This document shows positions 53,427 through 62,215 of a stretch of DNA of 64,000 nucleotides, one piece after another. Both the position numbers and the translations under genes were made by a program. The DNA lies in NCBI RefSeq assembly GCF_001294645.1, contig NZ_CP011868.1:1240001-1304000 (forward strand). The letters are read 5' to 3'. The stretch is from Pseudonocardia sp. HH130629-09. GTDB lineage: Bacteria; Actinomycetota; Actinomycetes; Mycobacteriales; Pseudonocardiaceae. Below the pieces are notes generated by a model, which ran no database searches, was not told the origin of the DNA, and saw only the letters and a list, made by a program, of their open reading frames with translations. Position 1 is the stretch's first letter, and every line of letters begins with the position of its first letter.

Positions 53427-55339
53427 GCACCGAGATGGACGAGCAGATCGAGCGGCACGACTACGACGTCGTCGTCATCGGGGCCGGCGGTGCCGGCCTG
53501 CGGGCGGCGATCGAGGCGCGGCTGCAGGGCAAGCGGACGGCGATCATCTCCAAGTCGCTGTTCGGCAAGGCGCACACCGTGATGGCCGAGGGCGGCTGCG
53601 CGGCGTCGATGGGCAACGCCAACCCGAACGACAACTGGAAGGTCCACTACCGCGACACCATGCGTGGCGGGAAGTTCCTCAACAACTGGCGGATGGCCGA
53701 GCTGCACGCCAAGGAGGCCCCGGACCGGGTCTGGGAGCTGGAGACCTACGGCGCGCTGTTCGACCGCACGAAGGACGGGAAGATCAGCCAGCGCAACTTC
53801 GGCGGGCACACCTACCCGCGGCTGGCGCACGTCGGCGACCGGACCGGCCTGGAGCTGATCCGCACCCTGCAGCAGAAGGTCGTCTCGCTGCAGCAGGAGG
53901 ACCTCGCCGAGACCGGCGACGCCGAGTCCCGGATCCGGGTCTTCCACGAGTGCACGATCACCGAGCTGTTCACCACCGACGGCGCGATCTCGGGCTGCTT
54001 CGGCTACTTCCGCGGCGACGGTCGGTTCGTGCGCTTCGACGCCCCGGCGATCGTGCTCGCCACCGGCGGCGTCGGGAAGAGCTACTCGGTCACGTCGAAC
54101 TCCTGGGAGTACACCGGCGACGGCCACGCGCTGGCCCTGCGCGCCGGCGCGACCCTGATCAACATGGAGTTCCTGCAGTTCCACCCGACCGGCATGGTGT
54201 GGCCGCCGTCGGTGCGGGGCCTGCTGGTCACCGAGTCCGTCCGCGGCGACGGCGGCGTGCTGCGCAACACCGACGGCTCACGGTTCATGTTCGACTACGT
54301 GCCGGACGTGTTCAAGGAGCAGTACGCCACCACCGAGGAGGAGGGCGACCGCTGGTACACCGATCCGGACAACAACCGGCGCCCGCCCGAGCTGCTGCCC
54401 CGCGACGAGGTCGCCCGGGCCATCAACTCCGAGGTCAAGGCGGGCCGGGGCACCGAGCACGGCGGGGTGTTCCTCGACGTGTCCACCCGGCTGAAGCCCG
54501 AGGAGATCCTCAAGCGGCTGCCGTCGATGCACCACCAGTTCAAGGAGCTGGCCGACGTCGACATCACGAAGGAGCCGATGGAGGTCGGCCCGACCTGCCA
54601 CTACGTGATGGGCGGGGTCGAGGTCGAGCCGGACACCGCGATGTCGAGGGTGCCCGGCCTGTTCGCCGCCGGTGAGGTCGCGGGCGGCATGCACGGCTCC
54701 AACCGGCTCGGCGGCAACTCGCTGTCGGACCTGCTGGTGTTCGGCCGTCGCGCCGGGCTGCACGCCGCGCAGCACGCGGACCGGGGACGGCCGGCCGTCG
54801 CGGAGGCCGACGTCACCGCGGCGCTGGAGCGGGCGATGCTGCCGTTCTCCAGTGCGACCGCCGGTGGGGAGAACCCGTTCGTCGTCCAGCAGGAGCTGCA
54901 GAAGACGATGCACGAGCTCGTCGGGATCATCCGCAAGGGCGACGAGATGGAGCTCGCGCTCAAGAAGCTCGAGGACATCGCGACCCGCACCCGCACCGTC
55001 TCGGTGGAGGGGCACCGCCGCTTCAACCCGGGCTGGCACCTGGCCCTGGACCTGCGCAACATGCTGCTCGTCGCGCTGTGCACCGGGAAGGCGGCCCTGG
55101 AGCGCAAGGAGTCCCGCGGCGGGCACACTCGCGACGACTTCCCGGTCATGGACTCCGACTGGCGCCACGTGCTGCTGGTCTGCCGCGCCGTCGGAGAGGA
55201 CGGCATCGAGCTGACCCGTCAGGAGCAGCTCCCGATGCGGCCCGACCTGTTCGACCTGTTCGAGATGGACGAGCTGAAGAAGTACTACACCGGTGACGAG
55301 CTGGGCGGTCACCGGGCCGATGCGGAGGGACCGCGATGA
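53423..55339 (+). CDS. sdhA: Succinate dehydrogenase flavoprotein subunit (Sdh1 type)
   Basis: 638 aa. FAD site VVVIGAGGAGLRAAIEA, covalent-FAD His in FGKAHTVMAEGGCAASMG, active-site segments LQFHPTGMVWPP and VGPTCHYVMGGVEVEPDT, and GSNRLGGNSLSDLLVFGRRA. It is clearly a different branch from the SdhA at 49657. The GTG at 53423 overlaps the anchor stop, and its own stop overlaps sdhB (ATGA). Confidence 0.94.
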   Translation: MSTEMDEQIERHDYDVVVIGAGGAGLRAAIEARLQGKRTAIISKSLFGKAHTVMAEGGCAASMGNANPNDNWKVHYRDTMRGGKFLNNWRMAELHAKEAPDRVWELETYGALFDRTKDGKISQRNFGGHTYPRLAHVGDRTGLELIRTLQQKVVSLQQEDLAETGDAESRIRVFHECTITELFTTDGAISGCFGYFRGDGRFVRFDAPAIVLATGGVGKSYSVTSNSWEYTGDGHALALRAGATLINMEFLQFHPTGMVWPPSVRGLLVTESVRGDGGVLRNTDGSRFMFDYVPDVFKEQYATTEEEGDRWYTDPDNNRRPPELLPRDEVARAINSEVKAGRGTEHGGVFLDVSTRLKPEEILKRLPSMHHQFKELADVDITKEPMEVGPTCHYVMGGVEVEPDTAMSRVPGLFAAGEVAGGMHGSNRLGGNSLSDLLVFGRRAGLHAAQHADRGRPAVAEADVTAALERAMLPFSSATAGGENPFVVQQELQKTMHELVGIIRKGDEMELALKKLEDIATRTRTVSVEGHRRFNPGWHLALDLRNMLLVALCTGKAALERKESRGGHTRDDFPVMDSDWRHVLLVCRAVGEDGIELTRQEQLPMRPDLFDLFEMDELKKYYTGDELGGHRADAEGPR

Positions 55340-56097
55340 GCAGCCATCTCCACCACTTCCGCGTCTGGCGCGGCGACGACACCAAGGGCGAGCTGGTCGA
55401 CTACCCGGTGGAGGTGAACGAGGGCGAGGTCGTCCTCGACGTCATCCACCGGCTGCAGGCCACCGAGGCCGGCGACCTGGCCGTGCGGTGGAACTGCAAG
55501 GCGGGCAAGTGCGGCTCGTGCTCCGCGGAGATCAACGGCCGGCCGCGGCTGATGTGCATGACCCGGATGAACACCTTCGACGACAGCGAGGTCGTGACCG
55601 TCACGCCGCTGCGTAGCTTCCCGGTGATCCGCGACCTCGTGACCGACGTGTCGTTCAACTACACCAAGGCCCGCGAGATCCCCAGCTTCACCCCGCCCGA
55701 GGGGGTCGCGCCGGGCGAGTACCGGATGGCGCAGGTCGACGTCGAGCGGAGCCAGGAGTTCCGCAAGTGCATCGAGTGCTACCTGTGCCAGAACACCTGC
55801 CACGTGGTCCGCGACCACGAGGAGAACAAGGACGCGTTCGCCGGGCCGCGCTACCTGATGCGGATGGCCGAGCTGGACATGCACCCGCTCGACGCGCACG
55901 GCAACCGCGCCGTCGAGGCCCAGGAGGAGCACGGTCTGGGGTTCTGCAACATCACCAAGTGCTGCACCGAGGTGTGCCCGGAGCACATCACGATCACCGA
56001 CAACGCGCTCATCCCGCTCAAGGAGCGCGCGGTGGACCGCAAGTACGACCCGCTGGTGTGGCTGGGGGACAAGATCTTCCGCCGCACCGGGAGCTGA
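55336..56097 (+). CDS. sdhB: Succinate dehydrogenase iron-sulfur subunit (Sdh1 type)
   Basis: 253 aa. [2Fe-2S] site CKAGKCGSCSAEINGRPRLMC; [4Fe-4S] site KCIECYLCQNTCHVV; [3Fe-4S] site FCNITKCCTEVCPEHI. The order of clusters is normal. It completes a three-gene set in the same order as Rv0249c-Rv0248c-Rv0247c. Translationally coupled to sdhA. Confidence 0.94.
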   Translation: MSSHLHHFRVWRGDDTKGELVDYPVEVNEGEVVLDVIHRLQATEAGDLAVRWNCKAGKCGSCSAEINGRPRLMCMTRMNTFDDSEVVTVTPLRSFPVIRDLVTDVSFNYTKAREIPSFTPPEGVAPGEYRMAQVDVERSQEFRKCIECYLCQNTCHVVRDHEENKDAFAGPRYLMRMAELDMHPLDAHGNRAVEAQEEHGLGFCNITKCCTEVCPEHITITDNALIPLKERAVDRKYDPLVWLGDKIFRRTGS

Positions 56098-56101
56098 ACG
56101 T

Positions 56102-56170
56102 GTCCCCGCACCCCCGCGACGGCCGTCGCACCCGGCGCACGGGGTGCGGGGACCGCGCCGGGGGTGCGAC
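56102..56170. terminator. Two interlocking hairpins between convergent genes
   Basis: Stem A: GTCCCCGCACCCC (56102-56114) / 56141-56153, perfect. Stem B: GTCGCACCCGGCGC (56125-56138) / 56155-56170 with a 2-base bulge. The left arm of B lies in the loop of A, so they can form a pseudoknot or alternate. They separate the stops at 56097 (+) and 56178 (-). Confidence 0.75.
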
Positions 56171-56177
56171 GGGCCGC

Positions 56178-56456
56178 TCAGCCCTCCATCGACCGGCGGA
56201 TCTCGGCGAGCCGCTCCGCCGCCCTGCGCTCGCGTTCGGCGACCGCGTCGTGGGCCTCCGCGGCGCGCACATCGCCGCCTGCGAGCTCCTCGGCGGCCGC
56301 CGCGGTCGCGGCGCGTCCCTCGATGCGATCGCGCACGTAGGAGAACGTGGGGACGCCGTCGTCGGTGTAGTCGGTGACCGGCTCGACCAGGTCGGGCACG
56401 GCGGGGTCGGCAGGCTCCGGGTCGGGGACGGCGGGCAGGCGGGTCGGATCGGTCAT
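56178..56456 (-). CDS. Small acidic helical protein of unknown function
   Basis: 92 aa, not recognised. The N-terminal third is Pro/Asp-rich (PDPEPADPAVPD). VPTFSYVRDRIEGR is followed by an Ala/Glu/Arg-rich helix that may form a coiled coil (ERERRAAERLAEIRRSMEG). No signal or membrane segment. ATG 56456 is supported by CCGAGGAGG upstream, and it is divergent from the hydrolase gene. Confidence 0.7.
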   Translation of the reverse strand: MTDPTRLPAVPDPEPADPAVPDLVEPVTDYTDDGVPTFSYVRDRIEGRAATAAAAEELAGGDVRAAEAHDAVAERERRAAERLAEIRRSMEG

Positions 56457-56524
56457 CGGGCCTCCTCGGTTCCGCCGTCGACGGTAGGCGATGAGGACGC
56501 CGCGCGCGGACGGTCCACACCGGT

Positions 56525-57193
56525 ATGACGACCTTTGCGCTCGTCCCCGGGGCGGGGACCGACACCTGGTACTGGGGCCCGCTGGTACGGGAGCTGACCC
56601 GGCGCGGCCACCGCGCCGTGCCGGTCGAGCTGCCCTGCGACGACGACGCCGCCGGACTGGAGGACTGCGCCGACGCCGTGGTGGCAGCGGTCGAGGGTGC
56701 CGAGGACCTGGTGGTCGTCGCGCACTCCTTCGGCGGGTTCAGCGCGCCGCTGGTGTGCGACCGGATCGCGGTGCGCGAGCTCGTCCTGGTGACGGCGATG
56801 GTGCCGCAGCCGGGCGAGTCCGCGGCGCAGTGGGGCGCCGCGACCGGCTCCGGTGCGGCGCTCGCCGAGCAGGCCGCGCGCGACGGGCGCGACCCCGACG
56901 ACGTCGTCGGGCTCTTCTACCACGACGTCGACGAGGCGGTCGCGAACGAGGCGCTGCGGCACGAGCGCGACCAGTCCGCGACGCCGTGGAACCAGCCGTG
57001 GCCGCGGGAGTCCTGGCCGGACGTGCCGACCCGGTACCTGCTGTGCCGAGAGGACAAGCTGTTCCCGGCCGCGTTCGTCCGGACGACGCTCGCCCGCCGG
57101 CTGCGCGGTGTCGTGCCCGAGATGGTGTCGGGCGGGCACCACCCGATGCTGTCGCACCCCGGGGAGCTGGCCGCGGCGCTGCTCGGCCGCTGA
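56525..57193 (+). CDS. Alpha/beta hydrolase (EstC/MES-like)
   Basis: 222 aa. TTFALVPGAGTDTWYWGPLV (oxyanion region), nucleophile elbow VAHSFGGFSAPL, YLLCREDKLFPAAF with the Asp, and GGHHPMLSHP with the catalytic His. It resembles plant methylesterase-like and EstC-type small hydrolases. Substrate unknown. ATG 56525. Confidence 0.85.
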   Translation: MTTFALVPGAGTDTWYWGPLVRELTRRGHRAVPVELPCDDDAAGLEDCADAVVAAVEGAEDLVVVAHSFGGFSAPLVCDRIAVRELVLVTAMVPQPGESAAQWGAATGSGAALAEQAARDGRDPDDVVGLFYHDVDEAVANEALRHERDQSATPWNQPWPRESWPDVPTRYLLCREDKLFPAAFVRTTLARRLRGVVPEMVSGGHHPMLSHPGELAAALLGR

Positions 57194-57204
57194 GGGCAGC
57201 CACT

Positions 57205-57230
57205 GAGGACGGCCGCCGAGGACGGCCGCC
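57205..57230. repeat. 13-base tandem duplication
   Basis: GAGGACGGCCGCC occurs twice in tandem (57205-57217, 57218-57230) in the gap between the hydrolase and the thioredoxin-like gene. No function is evident. Confidence 0.85.
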
Positions 57231-57265
57231 GAGGGCGGGGGCCGGTGGCAGGCGATGATGACGCG

Positions 57266-57595
57266 GTGGCGCGCACACGGATCCGGGAGCTCGTGGTGGT
57301 GCACGACGCGGCCTGTGCGCCGTGCTCGCGGATCGCACAGGAGCTGCCGGGCTGCGTGCGGGTCCGGGTCCGGGCCCGCTCCTGCCGCGAGCCGCGGCTG
57401 GCCGAGATCTACCCGAACCTCCCGGCCGCCGTCGCCGGGTGCCGGACGCCCGCGGTCGGCGTGCTCCGTACCGACGGGCAGGTCCGCTGGTGGACCGGGA
57501 TGAGCGGGGTCGTCGGCCTGGCTCCGGTCCTGCGACCCGGGGCGCTGCCGGCCGCGGTGCGCCTGCTGCGCGCGGCGGCGACGGCAGGTCGATGA
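57266..57595 (+). CDS. Small thioredoxin-like protein of unknown function
   Basis: 109 aa from GTG 57266. ELVVVHDAACAPCSRIAQEL places a C-x-x-C after the first strand as in thioredoxin folds. GVLRTDGQVRWWTGMSGVVG may be the later strands. No signal. The true cis-Pro segment is not obvious, so redox activity is uncertain. The stop overlaps an ATG at 57592. The start could be the upstream GTG 57245. Confidence 0.62.
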   Translation: MARTRIRELVVVHDAACAPCSRIAQELPGCVRVRVRARSCREPRLAEIYPNLPAAVAGCRTPAVGVLRTDGQVRWWTGMSGVVGLAPVLRPGALPAAVRLLRAAATAGR

Positions 57596-57630
57596 TCGTG
57601 GTCCGTCCCCGGAACGAGGAGGTCCCGCTC

Positions 57631-58458
57631 GTGGACACCGCCGCCCGCCCGCTCGACCACGGCCCCGGCCTGCTGTTCTGCCCCGGCAACCGGCCCGACC
57701 GGTTCGCCAGGGCACTCGCCGCGGCCGACGCCGTCATCCTCGACCTGGAGGACGCGGTCGGCCCGGACGACAAGGACGGCGCCCGTGCCGCCGTCGTCGA
57801 CGCCCTGGCGGAGCTGGACCGCACCCGGGTGGTCGTGCGGGTCAACGCGCCCGGCACCTCCGCCCACGACGGCGACGTCGCCGCGCTGGCCGCCCACCCG
57901 GACCTCACGCTGATGCTGCCCATGGCGACGAGCGCCGCCGCGGTGGAGGCACTGGCCCCGCACCCGGTGATCGCGCTGTGCGAGACCGCGCACGGGGTGC
58001 TGGAGGCGCCGTCGATCGCCCGGGCGACGAACTGCGCGGGCCTGATGTGGGGCAGCGAGGACCTGCTCGCCGACCTGGGCGGACGCACCGGGCGCGCGTC
58101 CGGCGGCGGCTACGGCCCGGCGCTGACCGAGGCCCGCACCCGGATCCTCTACGCCGCGCGTGCCGCGGGCCTCGACCCGGTCGACACCGTGCTGACCGAC
58201 ATCGCGGACACCGACACCCTGCTCGCCGACACCCTCGACGCGGCGGCCGCGGGGTTCGCGGCGAAGGCCTGCATCCACCCGTCGCAGGTCGAGGTCGTGC
58301 GCCGCGGGTTCCGGCCCACCGACGCCGAGGCCGAGCACGCCCGCGCCCTGCTCGCCGAGGCGCAGTGCCACCCCGGGGTGTTCCGGTTCGGCGGGGAGAT
58401 GGTCGACGCGCCGGTGCTCGCCCGGGCCAGGGCGGTCCTGCGCCGCGCCGAGGCATAG
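57631..58458 (+). CDS. HpcH/HpaI aldolase / CitE-like citryl-CoA lyase family protein
   Basis: 275 aa. LLFCPGNRPDRFARAL, DAVILDLEDAVGPDDKDGAR (Glu/Asp Mg2+ ligands), VVRVNAPGT, CETAHGVLEAPSIA and KACIHPSQVEVV are typical of the CitE-like group, which cleaves or forms beta-hydroxyacyl-CoAs such as malyl- or citramalyl-CoA. GTG 57631 is preferred because GAGGAGG lies 8 bases upstream; ATG 57592 overlaps the previous stop and would add 13 residues. Confidence 0.87.
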   Translation: MDTAARPLDHGPGLLFCPGNRPDRFARALAAADAVILDLEDAVGPDDKDGARAAVVDALAELDRTRVVVRVNAPGTSAHDGDVAALAAHPDLTLMLPMATSAAAVEALAPHPVIALCETAHGVLEAPSIARATNCAGLMWGSEDLLADLGGRTGRASGGGYGPALTEARTRILYAARAAGLDPVDTVLTDIADTDTLLADTLDAAAAGFAAKACIHPSQVEVVRRGFRPTDAEAEHARALLAEAQCHPGVFRFGGEMVDAPVLARARAVLRRAEA

Positions 58459-58470
58459 ACGGCGTCTATG
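58454..58470. promoter_or_regulatory. Palindrome between the CitE-like and SDR genes
   Basis: CATAGAC (58454-58460) GGC GTCTATG (58464-58470), perfect arms; it covers the CitE stop codon. It has the same CATAG/CTATG ends and 17-base length as the LysR site at 48850-48866. The SDR starts 66 bases later. Confidence 0.5.
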
Positions 58471-58535
58471 GCAGAGCTCGGAAGCATCGATCGCGCGACG
58501 GGACTGCGCGTCGGTCCGGCGACGCTGTACCGGAC

Positions 58536-59246
58536 ATGGACATCACCACACTGGCCGGACAGGACCTGCTGATCGTCGGCGGCGGATCGGGCATCGCCCG
58601 CGCGCTCGCCGCCGACGCCGTCGCCGAGGGGGCGACGGTCACCCTCGCCGGGCGCGACCCGCAGCAGCTCGCCCCGGTCGCGGCCGCGGTCGGCGCCGCC
58701 ACCGCCCGGATCGACCTGACCGACGAGGCGAGCATCGCCGCCTTCGCGGCGGCCCCGGGGCCGCTGGACCACGTCGTGTCGCTCGCCGCCGCACCCGCGA
58801 ACGGGCCGGTCGGCGAGCTGGACCGCGACGCCGTCCACACCGCGTTCGACGCGAAGGTCGTCGGCCCGCTGCTGCTCGCCAAGCACCTCGCCCCACTCGT
58901 GCGCGGGTCGTTCCTGCTGTTCTCCGGCGTCGCGGCCTGGCGCCCGGCGCCCGGCTGCTCGGTGATGGCGACGACCAACGGCGCCGTCGCGTTCCTCGCC
59001 GAGGCGCTGGCCGTCGAGCTCGCCCCGGTCCGGGTCAACGCGCTCTCGCCCGGCATCGTCGACTCCGGCCAGTGGGACCGGCTCGGCGACGGCAAGGACA
59101 CCTTCCTCGCCGCCACGGCCGCGGCCAACCCGGCGCGGCGCACCGGCACCCCGGCCCAGCTGTCCGCCGCGGCCCGGTCGCTGCTCACCAACCCCTTCGT
59201 GACCGGCACGACCCTGCACGTCGACGGCGGTGGCCGGCTGGCCTGA
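58536..59246 (+). CDS. Short-chain dehydrogenase-fold protein lacking the catalytic Tyr-Lys
   Basis: 236 aa. The cofactor motif GGGSGIARALA and VTLAGRDPQQL (NADPH-type Arg) are intact, and RVNALSPGIVDS and the C-terminal GTTLHVDGGG are typical. Where classical SDRs have Y-x3-K, this protein reads SVMATTNGAVAFLAEALAVE, with Met and Asn. It therefore belongs to a divergent group that may reduce by another route or act only as a binding protein. The palindrome upstream suggests separate regulation. Confidence 0.82.
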   Translation: MDITTLAGQDLLIVGGGSGIARALAADAVAEGATVTLAGRDPQQLAPVAAAVGAATARIDLTDEASIAAFAAAPGPLDHVVSLAAAPANGPVGELDRDAVHTAFDAKVVGPLLLAKHLAPLVRGSFLLFSGVAAWRPAPGCSVMATTNGAVAFLAEALAVELAPVRVNALSPGIVDSGQWDRLGDGKDTFLAATAAANPARRTGTPAQLSAAARSLLTNPFVTGTTLHVDGGGRLA

Positions 59247-59256
59247 CCTGCGCCGC

Positions 59257-60162
59257 TCAGGGAGCGAGCTGCGCGACGGCGGCGGGCACGGGCACCCCGC
59301 GCGGTCGCAGCGTGGCGACGAACGCCGCCACCACCGGGTCCCGGCCCGGCCGGGTCAGCGCGACGACCTCCCGGTCCTGCGCCGGGGCCAGCGCCCGCAC
59401 CACACCCGGGGCACCCGCGGGCAGTGCCGTCACCGGCACCACCGCGACGCCCAGCCCGGCGTCGGCGAGCCGGGCCGCGGTCGTCGCGCTCCGGGTGCGG
59501 GTCACCGGGTCGAGGCGGACGCCGTGCGTGACGGCGAGGCTGTCGAGCCAGCCGGCCAGGCCGTTGGCGGGGTCGTAGTGCACCACCGGGCCCTCGCCGA
59601 GCGCGACGACCGGGACCGGCCCCGGCGCGCCGGCGAGCGGATGGCGGCGCGGGAGCACCGCGACGAGCGGCTCGCGGCCGAGCCCCTCGACGTCGACGCC
59701 GTCACGGCCGGGCGGCGGGCACACCCCCACATCGGCCGCGCCGTCCGCCACCCGGGCGGCGATCTCGTCGGCGCTGGTCAGCTCGGTGAGCTCCACCCGG
59801 GTCCGGGCGGTGGCACCGGCGGCGGCCCGCAGCACCGGGGCGAGCAGACCCGCGGTCATCGTCTCCGCGCACGCCACCCGCAGCACCCCGGCGCCGCCGG
59901 CCGCGACCGTGCGCCCGGTGGTCAGCACCCGGTCCGCGGCCTCCAGCGCGGCGACCGCGTCGGCGTGCACCGCCCGCCCCGCGACGGTCGGGCGCACCCC
60001 GCGCGGCAGCCGCTCCAGCAGCGGGGTCCCGACCTCGCGTTCGAGCTGGGCGAGCTGGTGGGACAGGGCGGGCTGGGACAGGTGCAGGGCCGCGGCCGCC
60101 CCGGTCACCGACCCGTGGTCGAACACGGCCACCAGGCATTCCAGCGCACGCAGTGTCGGCAC
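59257..60162 (-). CDS. LysR-family regulator
   Basis: 301 aa. HTH: LRALECLVAVFDHGSVTGAA, LHLSQPALSHQLAQLE. The effector domain (about 90-295) has LRVACAETMTAGLLAPVL, PLVAVLPRRHPLAG and ADAGLGVAVVPV. It starts at GTG 60162 and converges on the SDR gene with an 11-base gap, while being divergent from the S9 peptidase gene. The palindrome ahead of the SDR is a possible target (inference). Confidence 0.86.
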   Translation of the reverse strand: MPTLRALECLVAVFDHGSVTGAAAALHLSQPALSHQLAQLEREVGTPLLERLPRGVRPTVAGRAVHADAVAALEAADRVLTTGRTVAAGGAGVLRVACAETMTAGLLAPVLRAAAGATARTRVELTELTSADEIAARVADGAADVGVCPPPGRDGVDVEGLGREPLVAVLPRRHPLAGAPGPVPVVALGEGPVVHYDPANGLAGWLDSLAVTHGVRLDPVTRTRSATTAARLADAGLGVAVVPVTALPAGAPGVVRALAPAQDREVVALTRPGRDPVVAAFVATLRPRGVPVPAAVAQLAP

Positions 60163-60211
60163 GGCGACAACCTACGGGCACGGCGGCACGGTGATGACTA
60201 GCGTGGTCGCC

Positions 60212-62215
60212 GTGACGATCTCCGGGTACGGGTCGTGGCCGACACCGGTCACGTCCGAAGTGGTGGTGACGGCCGCGGTGCGGCTCGGGGAGGTCCGCCC
60301 CGACGGTGCGCCCGGCACCGAGGACACCGGGGTGGTGTGGGCCGAGGGCCGCGCCACCGAGGGCGGGCGGACCCAGCTGGTGCGCCGCACCGACGACGGC
60401 ACCCGCACCGACCTGCTGCCGGCCGGGGCGAACGCGCGCTCGGCCGTCCACGAGTACGGCGGCGGCGCGTGGTGGCTGCACCCCGGCAGCCCCGGCACCG
60501 TCTTCTACGTCGAGTGGGTCGATCAGCGCCTGTACCGGCTCGACCGCGGCGGCGAGCCGGTCGCGCTCACCCCGGAGCCCGCGGTGGCCCGTGGTGACCG
60601 CTACGCCGACGGCGACGTCGCCCCCGACGGCACCTGGATGGTCGCGGTCCGCGAGCACCACCACGCCGAGCACACCCCGGCGGCCGAGGTCGTCAACGAG
60701 ATCGTGCGGCTCGACGCCCGCGCCCCGTCGGAGCCGGAGGTGCTGGTCAGCGGCCCGGACTTCGTCGCAGCGCCGCGGATCTCGCCGGACGGCGGCACCC
60801 TGGCCTGGCTGTCCTGGAACCACCCGTCGATGCCGTGGGACGACGTCGAGCTCACCGTGCGCGACCTGGAGTCCGGGTTGGACACCGTCGTCGCGGGTGG
60901 GCCGGGGGAGTCGGTCACCGAGCCGCAGTGGCAGCCCGACGGGTCGCTGACCTTCCTCAGCGACCGCACCGGCTGGTGGAACCTCTACCGGTGGCCGCCC
61001 GGCCGGGACATCGAGGCGCTCGTGCGCATCGACGCCGAGATCGGTGTACCCGGCTGGGCGCTGGGCGGGTCGCGCTACGCCGTCCTGGAGGACGGACGCG
61101 TCGTGTTCGCCCGCTCCTCGCGGGGCTTCGACGCCCTGGTCGTGCGGGAGGTCGACGGCCGGATCATCGAGCTCGACACGCCGTTCACCGCGATCGGCTC
61201 GGTGCGCGCCGACGGGCCCTACGCCGTCGTCTGCGTCGCCGGGGCGCCCACCGCCGAGCCGGGCGTGCACCGCGTGGTGCCCGCCCCGGAGGGCGCGGGG
61301 GAGCCCGGCGCGGCCGGGGTGCAGACCCTGCGCGCCCCGCGAGACCTGGGCCTGCACCCGGAGACGGTGTCGGTGCCCGAGCCGATCACGTTCCTGTCCA
61401 CCGACGCCGCGGGCGGCCCGCGCACCGGCTACGCGCTGTTCTACCCGCCGCTGGGCGCCCACGAGGCCCCCGAGGGCGAGCTGCCGCCGCTGCTGGTGGT
61501 CATCCACGGCGGCCCGACCGGCTCGGCGACGCCGGTCCTCTCGGTCGCCGTGCAGTACTGGACCAGCCGAGGGTTCGGGGTCGTCGACGTCGACCACGGC
61601 GGCTCCACCGGCTACGGGCGCGCCTACCGCGAGCAGCTGAAGGGGGCGTGGGGGGTCGTCGACGTCGCCGACTGTCTGGCCGCGGCCCGCACGCTGGCCG
61701 ACGCCGGACGCGTCGACCCGGCCCGGATGGCGATCCGCGGCGGTTCCGCGGGCGGGTTCACGACGCTGGCCGCCCTGGCCCGGGAGGACACCCCGTTCTC
61801 CGCCGGGGCCGACCACTACGGCGTCGCCGACCTCGCCGCGCTCGCCCGCGAGACGCACAAGTTCGAGTCCCGCTACCTCGACGGGCTGGTCGGGCCGTGG
61901 CCGGCGGCGGAGGCGGTCTACACCGAGCGCTCCCCGCTGACGCACGTGGAGCGGTTCCGCACCCCGCTGATCGTGCTGCAGGGCGCGGAGGACACGATCG
62001 TCCCGCCGAACCAGTCGGAGATGATCGTCGACGCCCTGCGCCGGCGGGGAGTGCCCGTCGCCCACCTGCTGGTTGCCGGTGAGCAGCACGGCTTCCGGAA
62101 GGCGGAGAACATCCGGCGCGCCCTCGACGCGGAGCTCGCGTTCTACTCGCGGGTGTTCGGGTTCGCGCTGCCCCCGGGGGAGGGCATCGAGCCGGTGGAG
62201 ATCGAGAACCTGTGA
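60212..62215 (+). CDS. S9-family peptidase (acylaminoacyl-peptidase/prolyl-oligopeptidase type)
   Basis: 667 aa. The N-terminal beta-propeller (about 1-390) is followed by an alpha/beta hydrolase domain. Catalytic Ser is in IRGGSAGGFTTLA, Asp in LQGAEDTIVPPNQS and His in GEQHGFRKAENI; HGGPTGSATPVLS supplies the oxyanion loop. No signal peptide, so it is probably cytoplasmic and removes di- or oligopeptides. GTG 60212 gives VTISGYGSWPTPVTSE, as in relatives; ATG 60194 is possible. Confidence 0.9.
   Translation: MTISGYGSWPTPVTSEVVVTAAVRLGEVRPDGAPGTEDTGVVWAEGRATEGGRTQLVRRTDDGTRTDLLPAGANARSAVHEYGGGAWWLHPGSPGTVFYVEWVDQRLYRLDRGGEPVALTPEPAVARGDRYADGDVAPDGTWMVAVREHHHAEHTPAAEVVNEIVRLDARAPSEPEVLVSGPDFVAAPRISPDGGTLAWLSWNHPSMPWDDVELTVRDLESGLDTVVAGGPGESVTEPQWQPDGSLTFLSDRTGWWNLYRWPPGRDIEALVRIDAEIGVPGWALGGSRYAVLEDGRVVFARSSRGFDALVVREVDGRIIELDTPFTAIGSVRADGPYAVVCVAGAPTAEPGVHRVVPAPEGAGEPGAAGVQTLRAPRDLGLHPETVSVPEPITFLSTDAAGGPRTGYALFYPPLGAHEAPEGELPPLLVVIHGGPTGSATPVLSVAVQYWTSRGFGVVDVDHGGSTGYGRAYREQLKGAWGVVDVADCLAAARTLADAGRVDPARMAIRGGSAGGFTTLAALAREDTPFSAGADHYGVADLAALARETHKFESRYLDGLVGPWPAAEAVYTERSPLTHVERFRTPLIVLQGAEDTIVPPNQSEMIVDALRRRGVPVAHLLVAGEQHGFRKAENIRRALDAELAFYSRVFGFALPPGEGIEPVEIENL

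Noticed and set aside
57205..57230. Functional role for the 13-base duplication
   Set aside because: It is a simple tandem slip in GC-rich spacer DNA with no promoter or structure.
58471..58535. Short HTH-like reading frame between the CitE-like and SDR genes
   Set aside because: It has only about 20 codons with chance resemblance to a DNA-binding helix and no ribosome site or continuation.
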